Origin: Anastrepha obliqua
Lineage: Eukaryota; Arthropoda; Insecta; Diptera; Tephritidae
Direction: 5' to 3'
Assembly (NCBI RefSeq): GCF_027943255.1
Contig: NC_072893.1
Location: 63,024,001 to 63,088,000 of the forward strand
Length of the DNA: 64,000 nt
In this document: piece after piece, positions 42,280 through 52,989 of the stretch
Layout: every line of letters starts with the position of its first letter
Position numbering within the stretch: the stretch's first letter is position 1
The notes under the pieces: generated by a model
What the model saw: only the letters and a program-made list of their open reading frames with translations
What the model was told of the DNA's origin: nothing
Databases searched by the model: none
Made by a program: the position numbers and the translations under genes

Positions 42280-43710
42280 CAGTTGCGTGCACCTAAATAA
42301 CAACGCGATAATTTGACTAGTTTTCAGGAAGATGTAAAAGTAAAGGAAATTTATGAACGAATGTTGAAGGTGTATGAAGGATTTTCGTCATCAATTACTT
42401 ACTTACTTACTTATATGGCCTGATCAAGGATCACAACCCGTTATCGGATTGAGGCCGATGTTGCAAGTCTCACCAGGCGTCTCTGCTTTGCGCACTTTGT
42501 TACACCAAGCGTTGATAGGCTTCCCTCAATTTGGTCCTTCCATCAGCGGTTTCGTCATCAATTAGTACAGTAGAAAGTTGGGTTGCTGAATTTAAACGTG
42601 GTCGTACAAGCCTTGAAGACGATCCTCCTGAAGAACATCAAAAAACAGTGAAAATTAGAGCTGGCATGAAATGGCAGAAATCGTAGAAAAAATACAGAAT
42701 ATCGTATTGAAAAATCGTCGAGTGACTGAGATAGATTTATTAGTCATATTTTGACTGAAGTATTGGGTTTCAGCAAGCTATGTGCGCAATGGATGCCACA
42801 TTCGCTAACAATGGAACAAAAACACATTCGAATACGATTTTCTCAGAAACTTTTAGAAAGTTTTCGAAAGTCTCTCTATGAATGAAACTTGGGCCTAGCA
42901 CAATGATCCTAAATCAAAACAAGATGCTAAAGAGTGGTATAAAACGGGTTCTTCGGCTCCGAAACGAATTCGTGTACAGAAATGGGGCAATAGGTTGTTA
43001 GCATCAGTAATTCTGAATATTAGGCCGGCTGAATGGAAAAATTCGTAAAAAGGATCCAGTTTACCAAAGAAAAAAAAATTTTTCATCAGAACAATGCACC
43101 ATGTCACAAGGCTAAAATCATGGCTAAAATCCATGAACTAAAGTTCGAATTATTGGAGCACCCACCGTATTCACCAGATTTGACTCTTAGCAACTTCCGT
43201 CTGTTTCCAGACCTAAACACAACTCATGCGTGGAAAGCGTTTTTCATCAAATAATGAGGTCATAATAGCTCTAGAACCGTATTTTACAGCCCTTTCAGAT
43301 TCTCTCTTCAGGGATGAAATTCTTAAATTGGAATCTCGTTGAACAAAGTTGGCTTGATGTTCATGTTCATAAAGTGTCTTTCAAACCACAAAATTGTGTT
43401 TTTCTTATCGACCCGCAAAACTTATTGAACAACCTAGTAAAATGCAAGTTTCCAGTCGATCAAAATTCTAGTTTTTTTTTTTGATAACTTCTTGTGTTGC
43501 ACAATTTCTCTACATAATGAGAAGGCATGCACTTTTTTTAAGTTAAAAATAAAAAGTTCGTACTTTTCATAAAAATTCTGGATTTTTTATAAATCTTTTA
43601 AACTTTGATTTATGTGATACGAGTATTTGTGTAGGACGGACTGCATTTATATAAAAAAAATGTATGAACAAAAAATCAATACAGCGCTGCTAATTAGGTG
43701 CACGCAACTG
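42280..43710 (+). mobile_element. Mariner copy with TIRs, decayed, carrying a LINE 3' end insertion
   Basis: TA flanks (42278-42279 and 43711-43712) and inverted ends CAGTTGCGTGCACCTAA bound it. Plus-strand transposase remnants: VESWVAEFKRGRTSLEDDPP near 42570, QQAMCAMDATFANNG near 42775, SSAPKRIRVQKWGNRLLAS near 42955, then HQNNAPCHKAKIMAKIHELKFELL and HPPYSPDLTLSNFRLF at 43080-43205. Both the second and third catalytic Asp positions are Asn, and one residue is lost between them. Many frame breaks; no activity possible. Without the 167-base insertion-plus-duplication it would be about 1264 bp. Confidence 0.85.
42398..42549 (-). mobile_element. Short 5'-truncated RTE-like LINE insertion with (TAAG)n tail
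   Basis: 152 bases lie between exact 15-bp duplications TTTCGTCATCAATTA (42383-42397 and 42550-42564). On the minus strand it ends GATCAGGCCATATAAGTAAG and further TAAG units. The coding trace (SRDAW*DLQHRPQSDNGL) resembles the extreme C-terminus of RTE-type ORFs. It sits inside the mariner at 42280-43710. Confidence 0.85.
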
Positions 43711-43714
43711 TAAG

Positions 43715-44280
43715 TAGTATCTTCATAAATATCCATCCCTTCACAATAAATAATAAACGATCGTCAGGCTATAATTAATTAGCAAAAGGTTACTCACCTG
43801 AAATCCGGTATCACTTCATACTTAGCACAAAATTTCATATAAATTCATTAAATCGGAATTGTGACCGATATTCTGACAAAAAATAGCCAACCGCTCGTCG
43901 TATGTGCCTATTTTAGGTTAAGCTAGATGGTTATACCCGCAGAAGGAGGGCTTACTTGAACCGTGATTTTAAACCAACTCCAGTGATGCTATTGAAAGGA
44001 AGAAAGTGACTGGGAGAGAAGTTGGGTAAAAGAATTTAAATATATTATGACGGCTTAGAATTACGAATGTGAAAAATGCTACGTGGTAGTAAGAAAGGCA
44101 GCTAATATTCAGAATTGAAAGCTCCTCAGACGTAGTCAAAAGTAAGAATCAAGAAGCCTGAACCTTAGTCGCGCGAAAACACTTCCACCCCATGAGCTCC
44201 CCGCTAAAGTGACTTCAATTTACATTGATGCTCATCGCATTGACACCCACTAAACAGTGAACTCTTATTATGAGCAACTT
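43715..44280. other. No gene; possible LINE 3' UTR trace
   Basis: TTTTAGGTTAAGCTAGATGG at 43912 and GAGGGCTTACTTGAACCGTG at 43945 look like a minus-strand LINE 3' end with a TTAGG-type tail. The remainder is unassigned. Confidence 0.35.
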
Positions 44281-44286
44281 AGCTTG

Positions 44287-44375
44287 TTCAAGCTCCTCTT
44301 CCTATTTGTGATATACGTCTTGATTTTGTTCCACAAATGGCGGGACCTACAGTTTTAAGCAGAGTTTAAACGTGT
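44287..44375 (-). repeat. SINE fragment
   Basis: CTCCTCTTCCTATTTGTGAT and CCACAAATGGCGGGACCTAC match the reverse-complemented SINE body. Confidence 0.65.
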
Positions 44376-45019
44376 TTCTGTAAATAAAATTAGATTAAGA
44401 AAAAAATTTAAAAATTTTATCAACGGAATCAAAAGAATGAGACTTGTATGCTCTTTTTGACTTTTTAATGAGAGGTTTAAAGAAAACTTAAATAACGTAG
44501 TCGAATATTGACCGAGGTAAGCTTCTAAGGTGTAATTTTTTTCTCTAAAACTAACACATTTACGCCCCAATTTTTATAATTTTATATTTCTTTTTTTTAA
44601 TTTTAATTATTTTGATTCTGTTGCTAAAATTTTTAAGAGTTTTTATGCAGCTCTTTTAAGCTAAGTTTGTATGATTAGAGATGGTTTTCGGAAAAAAATT
44701 CGATTTTTGACTGTACTTTCAAATCGGCCCTGCTTCGTAACTGTTCATATTTTTCAGAAATATTTCGTAAAATGAAATATATTTTATAATTTCGATGAAA
44801 ATACAGTACCGATTAAATTTTTTTTTATAGAAAATTGTGCAGCCTAATGTACTCTTAATATACTCGTATCTATCTAGAATCTGTTAGGGGTTTATAAAAG
44901 CCCTTGTATGAAGAAAGTTATAGGACCATAGTGCAAAGTCATCAAGGGTATAAATAATTTTTCTCTCTTCTAATTCGTTTTGAACGATTGCCGCAAAAAT
45001 AAAACCAAAAAGAAAACTA
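44376..45019. other. No gene recognised
   Basis: AT-rich spacer. The minus-strand frame at 44355-44570 is low-complexity Leu/Phe-rich and unsupported. Confidence 0.4.
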
Positions 45020-45824
45020 CATTCTGTCAAAATATCGGGAATTGTTCATTTAAAAAGCGCGCGTTACACATATGTATGTCTACATTTTTTTGCTGGAATG
45101 TTGGCAATAGCTCGTGACCTTAGCGTGTCTCACGAATCAATTCGCAAAATTTTACACCATCAATTGGGCATGAGGCGCGTGGCTTATCGACTCGATCCAA
45201 GAGAGTTGAATTTCTTTTAAAAAAGAAGACGTGGGTATATGTGTTTGGCATGCAAACCAGTCAACAGGCGACTGAATAGCGCTTTCCAACCACGTCACCT
45301 ACGAAAACCACGTCAAAGTCGGTCAAAATTTAAAATCGTTTTCTTTGCTTATTATGGGGGTATGCACTCGGAGTTCGTATCAAAGGGTTCTACGGTAAAT
45401 AAAGAATATTATTTGGAAGTTATGTCACGTTTCGGAGAGCATGTGCGTAGGAAACAGCCCAATATGTGAAAAGAAAACTTATGGATCTTGCACCACGATA
45501 ACGCACCGTCTCACAAGGCTCATATCGTGAACACTTTTTTGACCAAGAACTCGGCAAATATCATCGAACAACAACTGTATTCACCGGATTTAGACCCTGT
45601 GACTTTTTCCTTTTCCCAAAACTTATATTGCCACTACGCGCCGAAGAAGCTGAAGAAGATATCTTCAAATGCGTTTAAAAGGTGCTTTGATTGCTAGACT
45701 AATTGTTGGCATATCTGTATTGCTTCAAATAGAGCCTTTTTCGAAGGCAACAAAATAAATTTTGATGATTAAAGAATTATTTTGCGTTTTATTGAACAAT
45801 TCTCAGTACGTTTTTGACAGAATG
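45020..45824 (+). mobile_element. Mariner (DD34D), internally deleted, both ends present
   Basis: TA at 45018-45019 and 45825-45826. The ends CATTCTGTCAAAA pair, with GAATTGTTCA conserved a little further in. Plus-strand coding reads ARDLSVSHESIRKILHHQLGM near 45100, RVAYRLDPRELNF, HSEFVSKGSTVNKEYYLEVM near 45365, ILHHDNAPSHKAHIVNTFL (second Asp kept) near 45490 and IEQQLYSPDL near 45570. It ends with ISSNAFKRCFDC and FEGNKINFD. At 805 bp it lacks the N-terminal half and the region around the first Asp. The relic at 37763-38240 is its close relative. Confidence 0.85.
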
Positions 45825-45829
45825 TATAA

Positions 45830-46088
45830 TATATAAAAAGGAATAAAAACTAAATCCGTTAATATTCACTGCTTTGTTTCTAGAGAAGGGTACGAGACTT
45901 CGAATTAGTAGAGATTCGGAGTACCTGCGAAAAAAATTTTGAAAAACAAAACAAAGCCACATTCGGAAGAAGGCGATTTTATAGCCGAACAATTTATTTT
46001 ATATGTAAATTTATGAGTAAAGGGCAACATCCCAATTATATTATTTTTTTTTACCCCGAGATGAAGTTCAATTGTTTATGCAATACGA
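45830..46088. other. No gene recognised
   Basis: AT-rich spacer between two transposon relics. Confidence 0.4.
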
Positions 46089-46089
46089 T

Positions 46090-46718
46090 AATATTGGCTG
46101 TTTTTAGCTGTATGACTATCGATATCGATAACTTTGGTTTGATAGCTGAGAATGGCAAACTGCTATGAAATTTCTGTTAGGTAGGGTGTTAAAAGTCATT
46201 ACGAATCGTTTAACGCTAGAGCTACGCTGCCAATTGTGAAAATTTATTTTGAAAAAAAAAATTAATCTGTTCGCAAAGTTCGTAGAGCCCTGATGGCATC
46301 ATCGGTTCTTCTTCCCTTCGAAATTAGGAAGGAGCTGCGGCTACAATGAATGGCGATCGCTATCGAGCCATGCTGACTGTGTTTTTGTTTGCAAAATTTA
46401 ATCAGATGGTACAACTCGCCATACAGAACGCTTAACAATCCATTTATTGGAATCTTCAAGTCAGCTTTGCCCTTTACACAATAAAGAGTAGTCAAAAATT
46501 GGACTGGTCAAATGGACCATGTACCTCATAGTCGCGGCGGGGATATGCCGGATATTATAATATATTCAAAGCATAAATGCCACGAAATTATCTACCAAAT
46601 ATTAAAAAAAAATCACTCTAAGAATATTTCTGTTTGGTTTTATTATTTCAAGTTCTCAAGCTTAAAAAACACAAGAAAGAAGCAATTCAGTCATTTTTAT
46701 AATAAAAATAAACACCCG
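46090..46718 (+). mobile_element. DD41D-type transposon, internal-deletion derivative
   Basis: It matches the minus-strand derivative at 24202-24707 over the 5' part (ACTATCGATATCGATAAC, GCTGAGAATGGCAA) and the 3' part (GTAGTCAAAAATTGGAC). Transposase traces: MNGDRYRAMLTVFLF near 46354, SDGTTRHTERLTIHLLES near 46405 (second catalytic block), then VVKNWTGQMDHVPHSRGGDMPDIIIYS at 46484-46565. The right end AAATAAACACCCGAT matches the GGGTGTT terminus. It is more diverged than its sister at the left end. Confidence 0.7.
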
Positions 46719-46766
46719 ATATTACAATTCCCAAAGAAGCAATTCAATCATTTTTATAATAAAAAT
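46677..46766 (+). repeat. Direct duplication of ~33 bases around the element's right end
   Basis: AGAAGCAATTCAGTCATTTT plus TATAATAAAAAT at 46678-46709 recurs with one change at 46735-46766. The first copy runs into the transposon terminus. Confidence 0.7.
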
Positions 46767-46799
46767 CGGCATGGCATACAAAAGAGGTATTTTTTTTTA

Positions 46800-47550
46800 T
46801 CAATTTAGAGATAGTGAAAAAGTATATTGTTTTTGCTAAAAAAATTTAATATAATGGCAGATGACTAAAAATCAAGCGAGCTCAGCAGAATCAACGGAAT
46901 AGAGGGGAAATGTAAAAAAAACTTAATTATTAGTTGTTTTTTTATTATCTCAATCGACCACCATTTCGACTTGCCTCGTCATCGCTGACCAAATAAAAAC
47001 TCACTTCATCATTAGATCAAAACGCAAACGTCAACAAATACCTTTAAAATATTTCATACATTAATATTCGTTATATATGTAAATATGTATATATGTATTA
47101 AGTTGGACAACAGTTATGTTAACTGCTTTGTTATGTTTAACTGTTGTTTCTTGTATTCGTTGACACGACAAGCGTGTAAATATAATCCGCTAATGGCAGT
47201 GATTTAAATGTTTTACATTTATTTATGTGTGTAAGTATGTATGTGTTTATGTATGTAGGTATAAATGTACGTATAATCAATTTTGTTTAGCACCTAAGCG
47301 GATAGCAAAGACATCATCTACAGTAATTCAAAATTTAGACTAGAGCTGGATAAAGTTTTAATAGTAAACAAGTAATATTCCATTTCTAACTTAGCCAAAA
47401 AACTAAATACTTGTAATGAAATTTAATACCGCTGAACATTTTTTAGACCAGATTTTAATAATTCTTTTTAAAGCATTGCCCTTCAGTGTTGTTTGAAAAC
47501 TAAAAATTTAGTAGCACACAAAGCAAACTACCAGCTACGCTGAAAATACA
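46800..47550. other. No gene; TATG-type microsatellites
   Basis: TATATGTAAATATGTATATA near 47078 and GTAAGTATGTATGTGTTTAT near 47231. No coding is supported. Confidence 0.5.
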
Positions 47551-47551
47551 G

Positions 47552-48028
47552 GATGGACCTTTTCGCGTCTGTAGTTTTTCGCCTTTAAATGGAAAATGCA
47601 TGCATATTTTTAAATCAATTTTTTAAAGACTAAACCTTGCCATCAAATGTGGTACACAATTCCATTCAAATGACTTTCATGGCTGGCTGCCAGCACAACT
47701 TTTGAGTAAATTTTCCTGAGTTTCAGCGCTTATCTCGCCAAGAGTAATTTCGGTAACAGGTTTCAACTTTTGAATTGTGACTGGATGGTTGGCATATCAT
47801 TTATACTTAACGACGGTTTTGAAAAAATAGGCTATTAGCGTCAAATCATTGCCCTAAGCAATGGCAAGTGGCATCGCCGTTTCGACTGATTATTAGATTT
47901 CGAATATTTTTAAAATTTTACAACTTTTTTCAAGTCGTTTTGTAAATATCTAACTATAAACTAAATTTGTGATATCTCACAGTAAAACAAATATTAGTTC
48001 GAACTTCAAACGCGAGATGGCCTACCCT
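47552..48028 (-). mobile_element. Probable degraded DD41D-like element
   Basis: The left end TACAGGATGGACCTTTTCGC and, from the right, TACATAGGGTAGGCCATCTC with CGCGT after it look like diverged inverted repeats. On the minus strand EITLGEISAETQENLLKSC and SHESHLNGIVYHI resemble the C-terminus of DD41D transposases. Ends and identity are uncertain. Confidence 0.4.
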
Positions 48029-48490
48029 ATGTATAAGCAATAGTAGGAATAAAACAAAATTTACATATCTATACAAAATCCAGTTTCAGCTCTCATCATG
48101 GATTTAAAGAGTATTCTTACATGTTTTTATTAAGGAAATAAAATTGTGTAAATGTGTGTATGTATAGTCGACGTCCAATAATACAACTTTTACAAGGTCA
48201 CCGGGTCAACCGTCAGATAGTCAGGTACATTATTATTTAAGTAATTTCTGATTAAATTGATTTAATAACTTAATGTTAAAAACTTAACCGTTTTCGGAAT
48301 ATCCGATTTAAAAATGTACTATATTAAAAAATATTTTTTTTTGCTTGTACGCCAACTTTTTTAAGTGTTAGTTGAAGGGTCCAATTTTTTTCTCAATTAA
48401 TAAAAACCATCAATAAAAGTTGAAAGAAAACGCAGTCAGTTAAAAATGCCACTTTTGAATTTACCATTTTTCACTAAGTACATATTTATC
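48029..48490. other. No gene recognised
   Basis: AT-rich DNA without a supported feature. Confidence 0.4.
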
Positions 48491-48494
48491 CCAC

Positions 48495-48775
48495 CGTAGC
48501 CGAATGAATGAGTGACTACCATTCGGAAGTGCGCAGGTTCGAAATCATGGGAATCAAACACCAAAATAAAAGAAAAATTGTTTCTAATAATGATTGCCCC
48601 TCGTCAGGCAATGGCAAACCACCGAGTGTATATCTGTCATGAAAAAGCTTCTCAAAAAAGTCAGGGGCGACGTAAAACTGTAGGTTCCTCCGTTTGTCGA
48701 AACAAAATCACAACGCACACCACAAATAGGAGGAGGAGCTCAGCCAAACCCCCAAAAAGGGAGTAAGCGCCAGGC
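48495..48775 (+). mobile_element. tRNA-derived SINE copy with box A and box B
   Basis: CGTAGCCGAATGAATGAGTG, GACTACCATTCGGAAGTGCG and then CAGGTTCGAAATCATGG supply the box A- and box B-like head. The body follows the 13577-13883 copy (GATTGCCCCTCGTCAGGCAA, CACCACAAATAGGAGGAGG). It ends in a TATATATGCC-type tract. Confidence 0.82.
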
Positions 48776-48779
48776 ATAT

Positions 48780-49077
48780 ATATGCCGTATATATATATGC
48801 AGTGAAATCTCTCTTAATGAACACCTATCTCTATTATGTGAACTCCTCACAGGCGGACAATTACATAAAAAATAGAAATAAAGAGACTTCCCGGATAAAG
48901 TGTAATGATTTTTCTTGCACACATTTTGTTTGGTTTGCGTAGTGATTTGAGTTCAGTTATATCGGATATATGTACATAATACGATGGAGAGATAAAAACC
49001 ATTTGTCTGTCTGGGGGTTAGCCAGTAGGTAAATTTTACCCATCAAATCTTACAAACATAATTTTTCCACATAATTA
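48780..49077. other. No gene recognised
   Basis: ATATATATGC-type palindromic AT tract at 48776-48802, then unassigned sequence. Confidence 0.4.
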
Positions 49078-49175
49078 ATTCAATAAATTTGGGATAACTT
49101 CATCAGAGTATAATGCTGACGGAACCAGAAATTTCTTCAGAGCATTGTCAAACAAAACTTTAGCTTTAAAACGTA

Positions 49176-50395
49176 TCAGGTCAGTCCATAAGTTCGTGCG
49201 TTTTTTAAAGGTGGTTTTAAAATTAATAAAAAAGATGTTTAAAGTATTTATTAATCGATAATATATTTTCCTTCATTATTTACAATGAAAGGCTGAAAAA
49301 ATTGTTTGTCCTTGGAGCCAAAATACGCTTCGATATCCCTTTTTATAGCATCTTTTAAGAAGTAGTTCTTGTTGCTCATATAGGATTGAAGTCCACGGAA
49401 AAGGTGATAATCACAAGGTGCAATGTTCAGAGAATATGGTGGATGCGGCATTAGCTCCCATCCGAGCTCGTTCAGCTTGCCTCATATTTGCCTTGCGGTA
49501 TGAGGTCTTGCATTGTCGTGGTGACACAAAACGTTGCGTCTATTCACTAAAGACGGTTGATTTTTGTTAAGTGCCTCATTCAGGTTTTATAGCTGATGGG
49601 AATAATAATAAACAGTTATCGTCTGGTTTGATTCCAGAAGTTCATAATAAACAATACCGGCCACATCCCACCAAATAGACAGGAGAATCTTCTTGGGGTG
49701 AAGACCATCTCTAGGGGTCGGTTCTGATGGGTCATCTTTATCTAACCATTGGCGTTTGCGAACAAGATTATTTAAAAGGACCCATTTTTCATCACCAGTA
49801 ACGATACAGTTCAAAAAACTTTCATTTTTAAGCCGTTGCAGCAGCTGAGAACACACATTCACTCTCTGCTGAAGGTTGGCCACGGAAAGTCTATGCGGAA
49901 CCCATTTTCCCAGCTTTGAAACCTTTCCCAACTGAACCAGGTGCCTGTGAACTGTTCCATGCGATGAATTTAATCTCTGAGCCATCATATCGACTGTCAA
50001 ATTTGGCTCAGCTTCCACGAGTTCGAGCAAGGCGTCGGAGTTAAAGACTTCAAAACGACCAGCACGCGGGACATCCTCCACGTCGCAGTTACCATTTCGA
50101 AATTTTGAAAACCACTTTTGCGCAGTCCTTACACTCACGGTATCCTGTCCGTGAACATTGTTTATTTCTGCAGCAGCAGTGGTTGCATTTTTACCACTTT
50201 TTAAAAAAAATACAAAATATGCCTCTTATACGCGTTTGAAGACTCCATTTTATTTTTTAACAACACGTGCTTCTATCACTTATCAAAGAAAATATAAATA
50301 GTTCCGTTATATTCCGCGAATAATTCTTTGTATGCAAAAATTGTATAAAAGTGAAATTATGGGACAAATATTCACGAACTTATGGACTGACCTGA
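49176..50395 (-). mobile_element. Complete mariner (1220 bp), transposase with three lesions
   Basis: TA at 49174-49175 and 50396-50397; the ends TCAGGTCAGTCCATAAGTTC plus GTG are perfect over 23 bases. It is inserted in the pogo-like relic. The sequence after the ends is well conserved and coding fills the element, so this is a fairly recent copy. Confidence 0.92.
49251..50248 (-). pseudogene. Mariner transposase (DD34D), nearly intact
   Basis: The Met near 50248 (MESSNAYKRHILYFF) opens the gene, but a T8 homopolymer shifts the frame after 15 codons. The main frame then runs 50138-49590 (VRTAQKWFSKFRNGNCDVED, TGDEKWVL with the first Asp, SIWWDVAGIVYYELL). It meets an in-frame TAA at 49587 and continues as NLNEALNKNQPSL to HHDNARPHTARQI. 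A second in-frame stop follows. MPHPPYSLNIAPCDYHLF then gives the third Asp, 34 residues after the second, and it ends at 49251. One frameshift and two stops are the only breaks, so it is non-functional as it stands. Confidence 0.88.
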
Positions 50396-51174
50396 TAGGT
50401 ATACCGTAGAGGCAAATTATCAAAAGAAAGGCTTACAGTCCTATTTTGTGCAAAAACTACTTGTTATTGGAAAAGCTGCTCGTCCAAGTGTTTGCGTTAG
50501 TTGATATTAAAAAACGTCCCATAAATTGTCAATCAAGTAAGAAGGCATGGATCATGCGTGAAGTGATGACTCTATAGCTGATGGAATTCGACCGACAAAT
50601 GGAGTTACAAAACAAAAAAAGACTATTATTTCTGGACAACGCAGCATCTCACTATCGAGATATAATTTGTCTACCTAGTAATACGAGTTCAGTGTACCCG
50701 CCTTCAGATCAAAGAGTGATTTAAAATTTTAAAATTTATCATCGAAACTTTCGAGTTAAGCACATCTTGGTAGACTAGCTTAACTAAAAAAAATTATAAA
50801 TGTCTTAGAGGCATACACTCGTTAAAGAAGCCTGGGAAAGGTGTAAACGGAAACCATAAAAACTATTTCCAAAAAAGCAGGGTTTGACAAAAATAAAAAT
50901 GTGTCTACTGGATTCGAGCCCGAAGATGACCTGCCGCTGGCAATACTGGCTTCGCTATTTGAATTATTAAAAACACTTAAAATCTAATTGAGATTCTGTT
51001 CAATTTATGACAAATAAACTTAAAATTCGGGTTGAATTTTATACTGATGTAAGCATGGAAATTATTGACGATCGTAGTTCTTACACTAAGAGTATTACCG
51101 AAGACTCCAATGAAAATTACTCAAACGAAACGGCTTTGAATGCAGTTTCAAACTAAAATTGATCTTACTGCGAT

Positions 51175-51710
51175 GACTTCACTGCTTTCGATTTGTTAAA
51201 AAACTGGAAAACCAAAGCCAATCTAGAATTCCTAGTTTTATGTGGTTTATTGACTGAAATGTATAGTAATATTTTTGTTTGGATGATATAATGTCAATAT
51301 CTTTTATTAAAATAGAAAATAGTATTCAATTAATTAAACAATTAAAAAGTTCTAAAATAAGCTTGACTGACGATAAGTATCTGCCCAAGGGAGGTTCCAT
51401 CGTATATGTAGACATATTATATCTTACTTCACATCTTGAAAAGAAACAAAAATTGTATGAAAACTATCAAATATAGAGGATATTTTCCCTCCTTTGCTCA
51501 CTTTTTATATGAAGTAGTGTTACGACGCGCGTTGTTCACTATCTCTTTTTTCTCCGTATACGAGCAAAGCCATCGTTGCTCGTCTCTATAACTCATCGCG
51601 AGGATTTGCCCATCCTCTTCCTTTCATACCTCTTATTTTACAAAAAAAGAGACGCATAACATATTTGAGGGGAAATGGGGTGCCAGAGAGAGAGAGAGAT
51701 TGTGGCTATG
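51175..51710. other. No gene recognised
   Basis: An open frame at 51279-51476 has no known similarity. An (AG)n tract lies at 51685-51700 just before the LOA copy. Confidence 0.4.
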
Positions 51711-51711
51711 T

Positions 51712-51720
51712 TACTACTTA
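51712..51720. repeat. Target-site duplication, left copy (9 bp)
   Basis: TACTACTTA, repeated at 52568-52576 on the other side of the truncated LOA copy. Confidence 0.75.
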
Positions 51721-52567
51721 GATCTGCAGGCAATATATAAAGCACGCAGTGCGGAAATAAGGTGGTCAAACCAGGATTATGGTCACGGTAAAATCCTGGC
51801 TGGCACTTTGGGGCTTCCCGGACTGGTGGACCATGCACTCCCTCCTATACTTGCCATTACATCGTTTATGACCCTCCTACCCTCAAGGGAAGAGTGGGAA
51901 CGGGACGATGTGAGACAGGGCGAGTCCATCCATTTATATACTGATGGTTCAAAGCTCGAGGGAAGGGTGAGCGGAGGTGTATACTCTTAACATTTGGGGA
52001 TCTCCTTCAGTTTTCGGCTCCCTAAAGGTAACATGGGTTACTGACCATCGCGACATTGAGGGTAACTGTAGAGCCGATGAACTAGCGAGACTCGGCACTA
52101 AATTGTCTGATGACATAGATAATGACATAGGGATACCCTTACTCATTCTTAAAGAAATTGTAAAGAAAGCAAACGAAAGATGGCGTAATAAAGCCACCTG
52201 CGAAATCGCCCGTCAACTGTGGCCGACTCTAAATGATAAACGCACAGAATCTCTGCTAAGCCAAAATAAACTAAGCCAAAATAAACATGACTTCTGTAGA
52301 AGTTGTCTAGATGAGGACAAGGAAGAGACAATCTTGCACCTACTGTGCCACTGCCCTGCTCTATCCAGACGCAGGCTTACTATTCTGGGTAGACAATTTT
52401 TTAATGAGTTAGAAGATCTCAGTTCTACAGAAATCAGAGATATCTTAAAATTTTTGGAAAGCACAACTGGTTTTAGGCGAGATAGGGTCAAGCTCCCCAC
52501 GCGGCATCACAATGGGCTATGAGCCTGAGTGTGTCCCACAGGATAACCGCTTCAACCTAACCTAACC
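51721..52567 (+). mobile_element. 5'-truncated, internally deleted LOA copy of the 31322-37003 family
   Basis: It starts at the GATCTGCAGGCAA word corresponding to 35849 of the full-length element and ends in the identical CAACCTAACCTAACC tail. It lacks the RNase H centre: TDGSKLEGRVSGGVYS is joined almost directly to WVTDHRDIEGNCRADELARLGT. A second gap lies before HDFCRSCLDEDKEETILHLLCHC, where a CTAAGCCAAAATAAA word is present twice. Frames are broken. It represents an older insertion of the same family. Confidence 0.9.
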
Positions 52568-52576
52568 TACTACTTA
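52568..52576. repeat. Target-site duplication, right copy (9 bp)
   Basis: Second copy of TACTACTTA directly after the CCTAA-type tail. Confidence 0.75.
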
Positions 52577-52579
52577 CTC

Positions 52580-52987
52580 AATGGTTGAATATATGCGCCA
52601 TAATAGATCTAGATGATTTTCAAGTTGGCAGTGCATTCGAGGTGCAGGAAGGGCAGAACCGATAAGAGGCGTTAGATCATATGTAAGTGGCTTTGCAGTC
52701 TGCAGCAACCCAGGATGTCTGTAAGTGCCCTCAACTTGTTCTTTGGGAGGTTTATAAATTGTTCATTCTTAGGCTATCCCCACCGTAGCACGCCTGTTTG
52801 ATCCCTGCCGTCTTCGACCACTTTAATAATAAGAAGCCCCACACCCTTACAGTAGGAGATTCAACAGATCTAGTTAGAATTAATCTCACTTTGAAAGTAT
52901 AAGTTTTTTCCATCATCATGCACAAGTGATTCCAAAGATAGTCAAAAATTTAATTTCCTACCACTTCACTATTGTATGTCTAGCATA
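52580..52987. other. No gene recognised
   Basis: Moderately GC-rich sequence around 52620-52860 that could be an unrecognised LINE 3' part. Nothing firm. Confidence 0.35.
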
Positions 52988-52989
52988 TA

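Larger units (their letters stand above)
49078..51170 (+). pseudogene. Pogo/Tigger-like transposase relic, split by a mariner
   Basis: The left piece (49086-49173) reads KFGITSSEYNADGTRNFFRALSNKT, where ADGT is the first catalytic Asp region (usually NADET). After the mariner the frame resumes as RGKLSKERLTVLFCA near 50413-50460. LLVIGKAARPSV, an LLFLDNAASHYRD second-Asp block near 50625, TSSVYPPSDQRV near 50690 and DDLPLAILASLFELLKTLKI near 50930 follow in order. This is the layout of DDE_1 (pogo/Tigger/Jerky) transposases. Many frame breaks. Confidence 0.8.
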
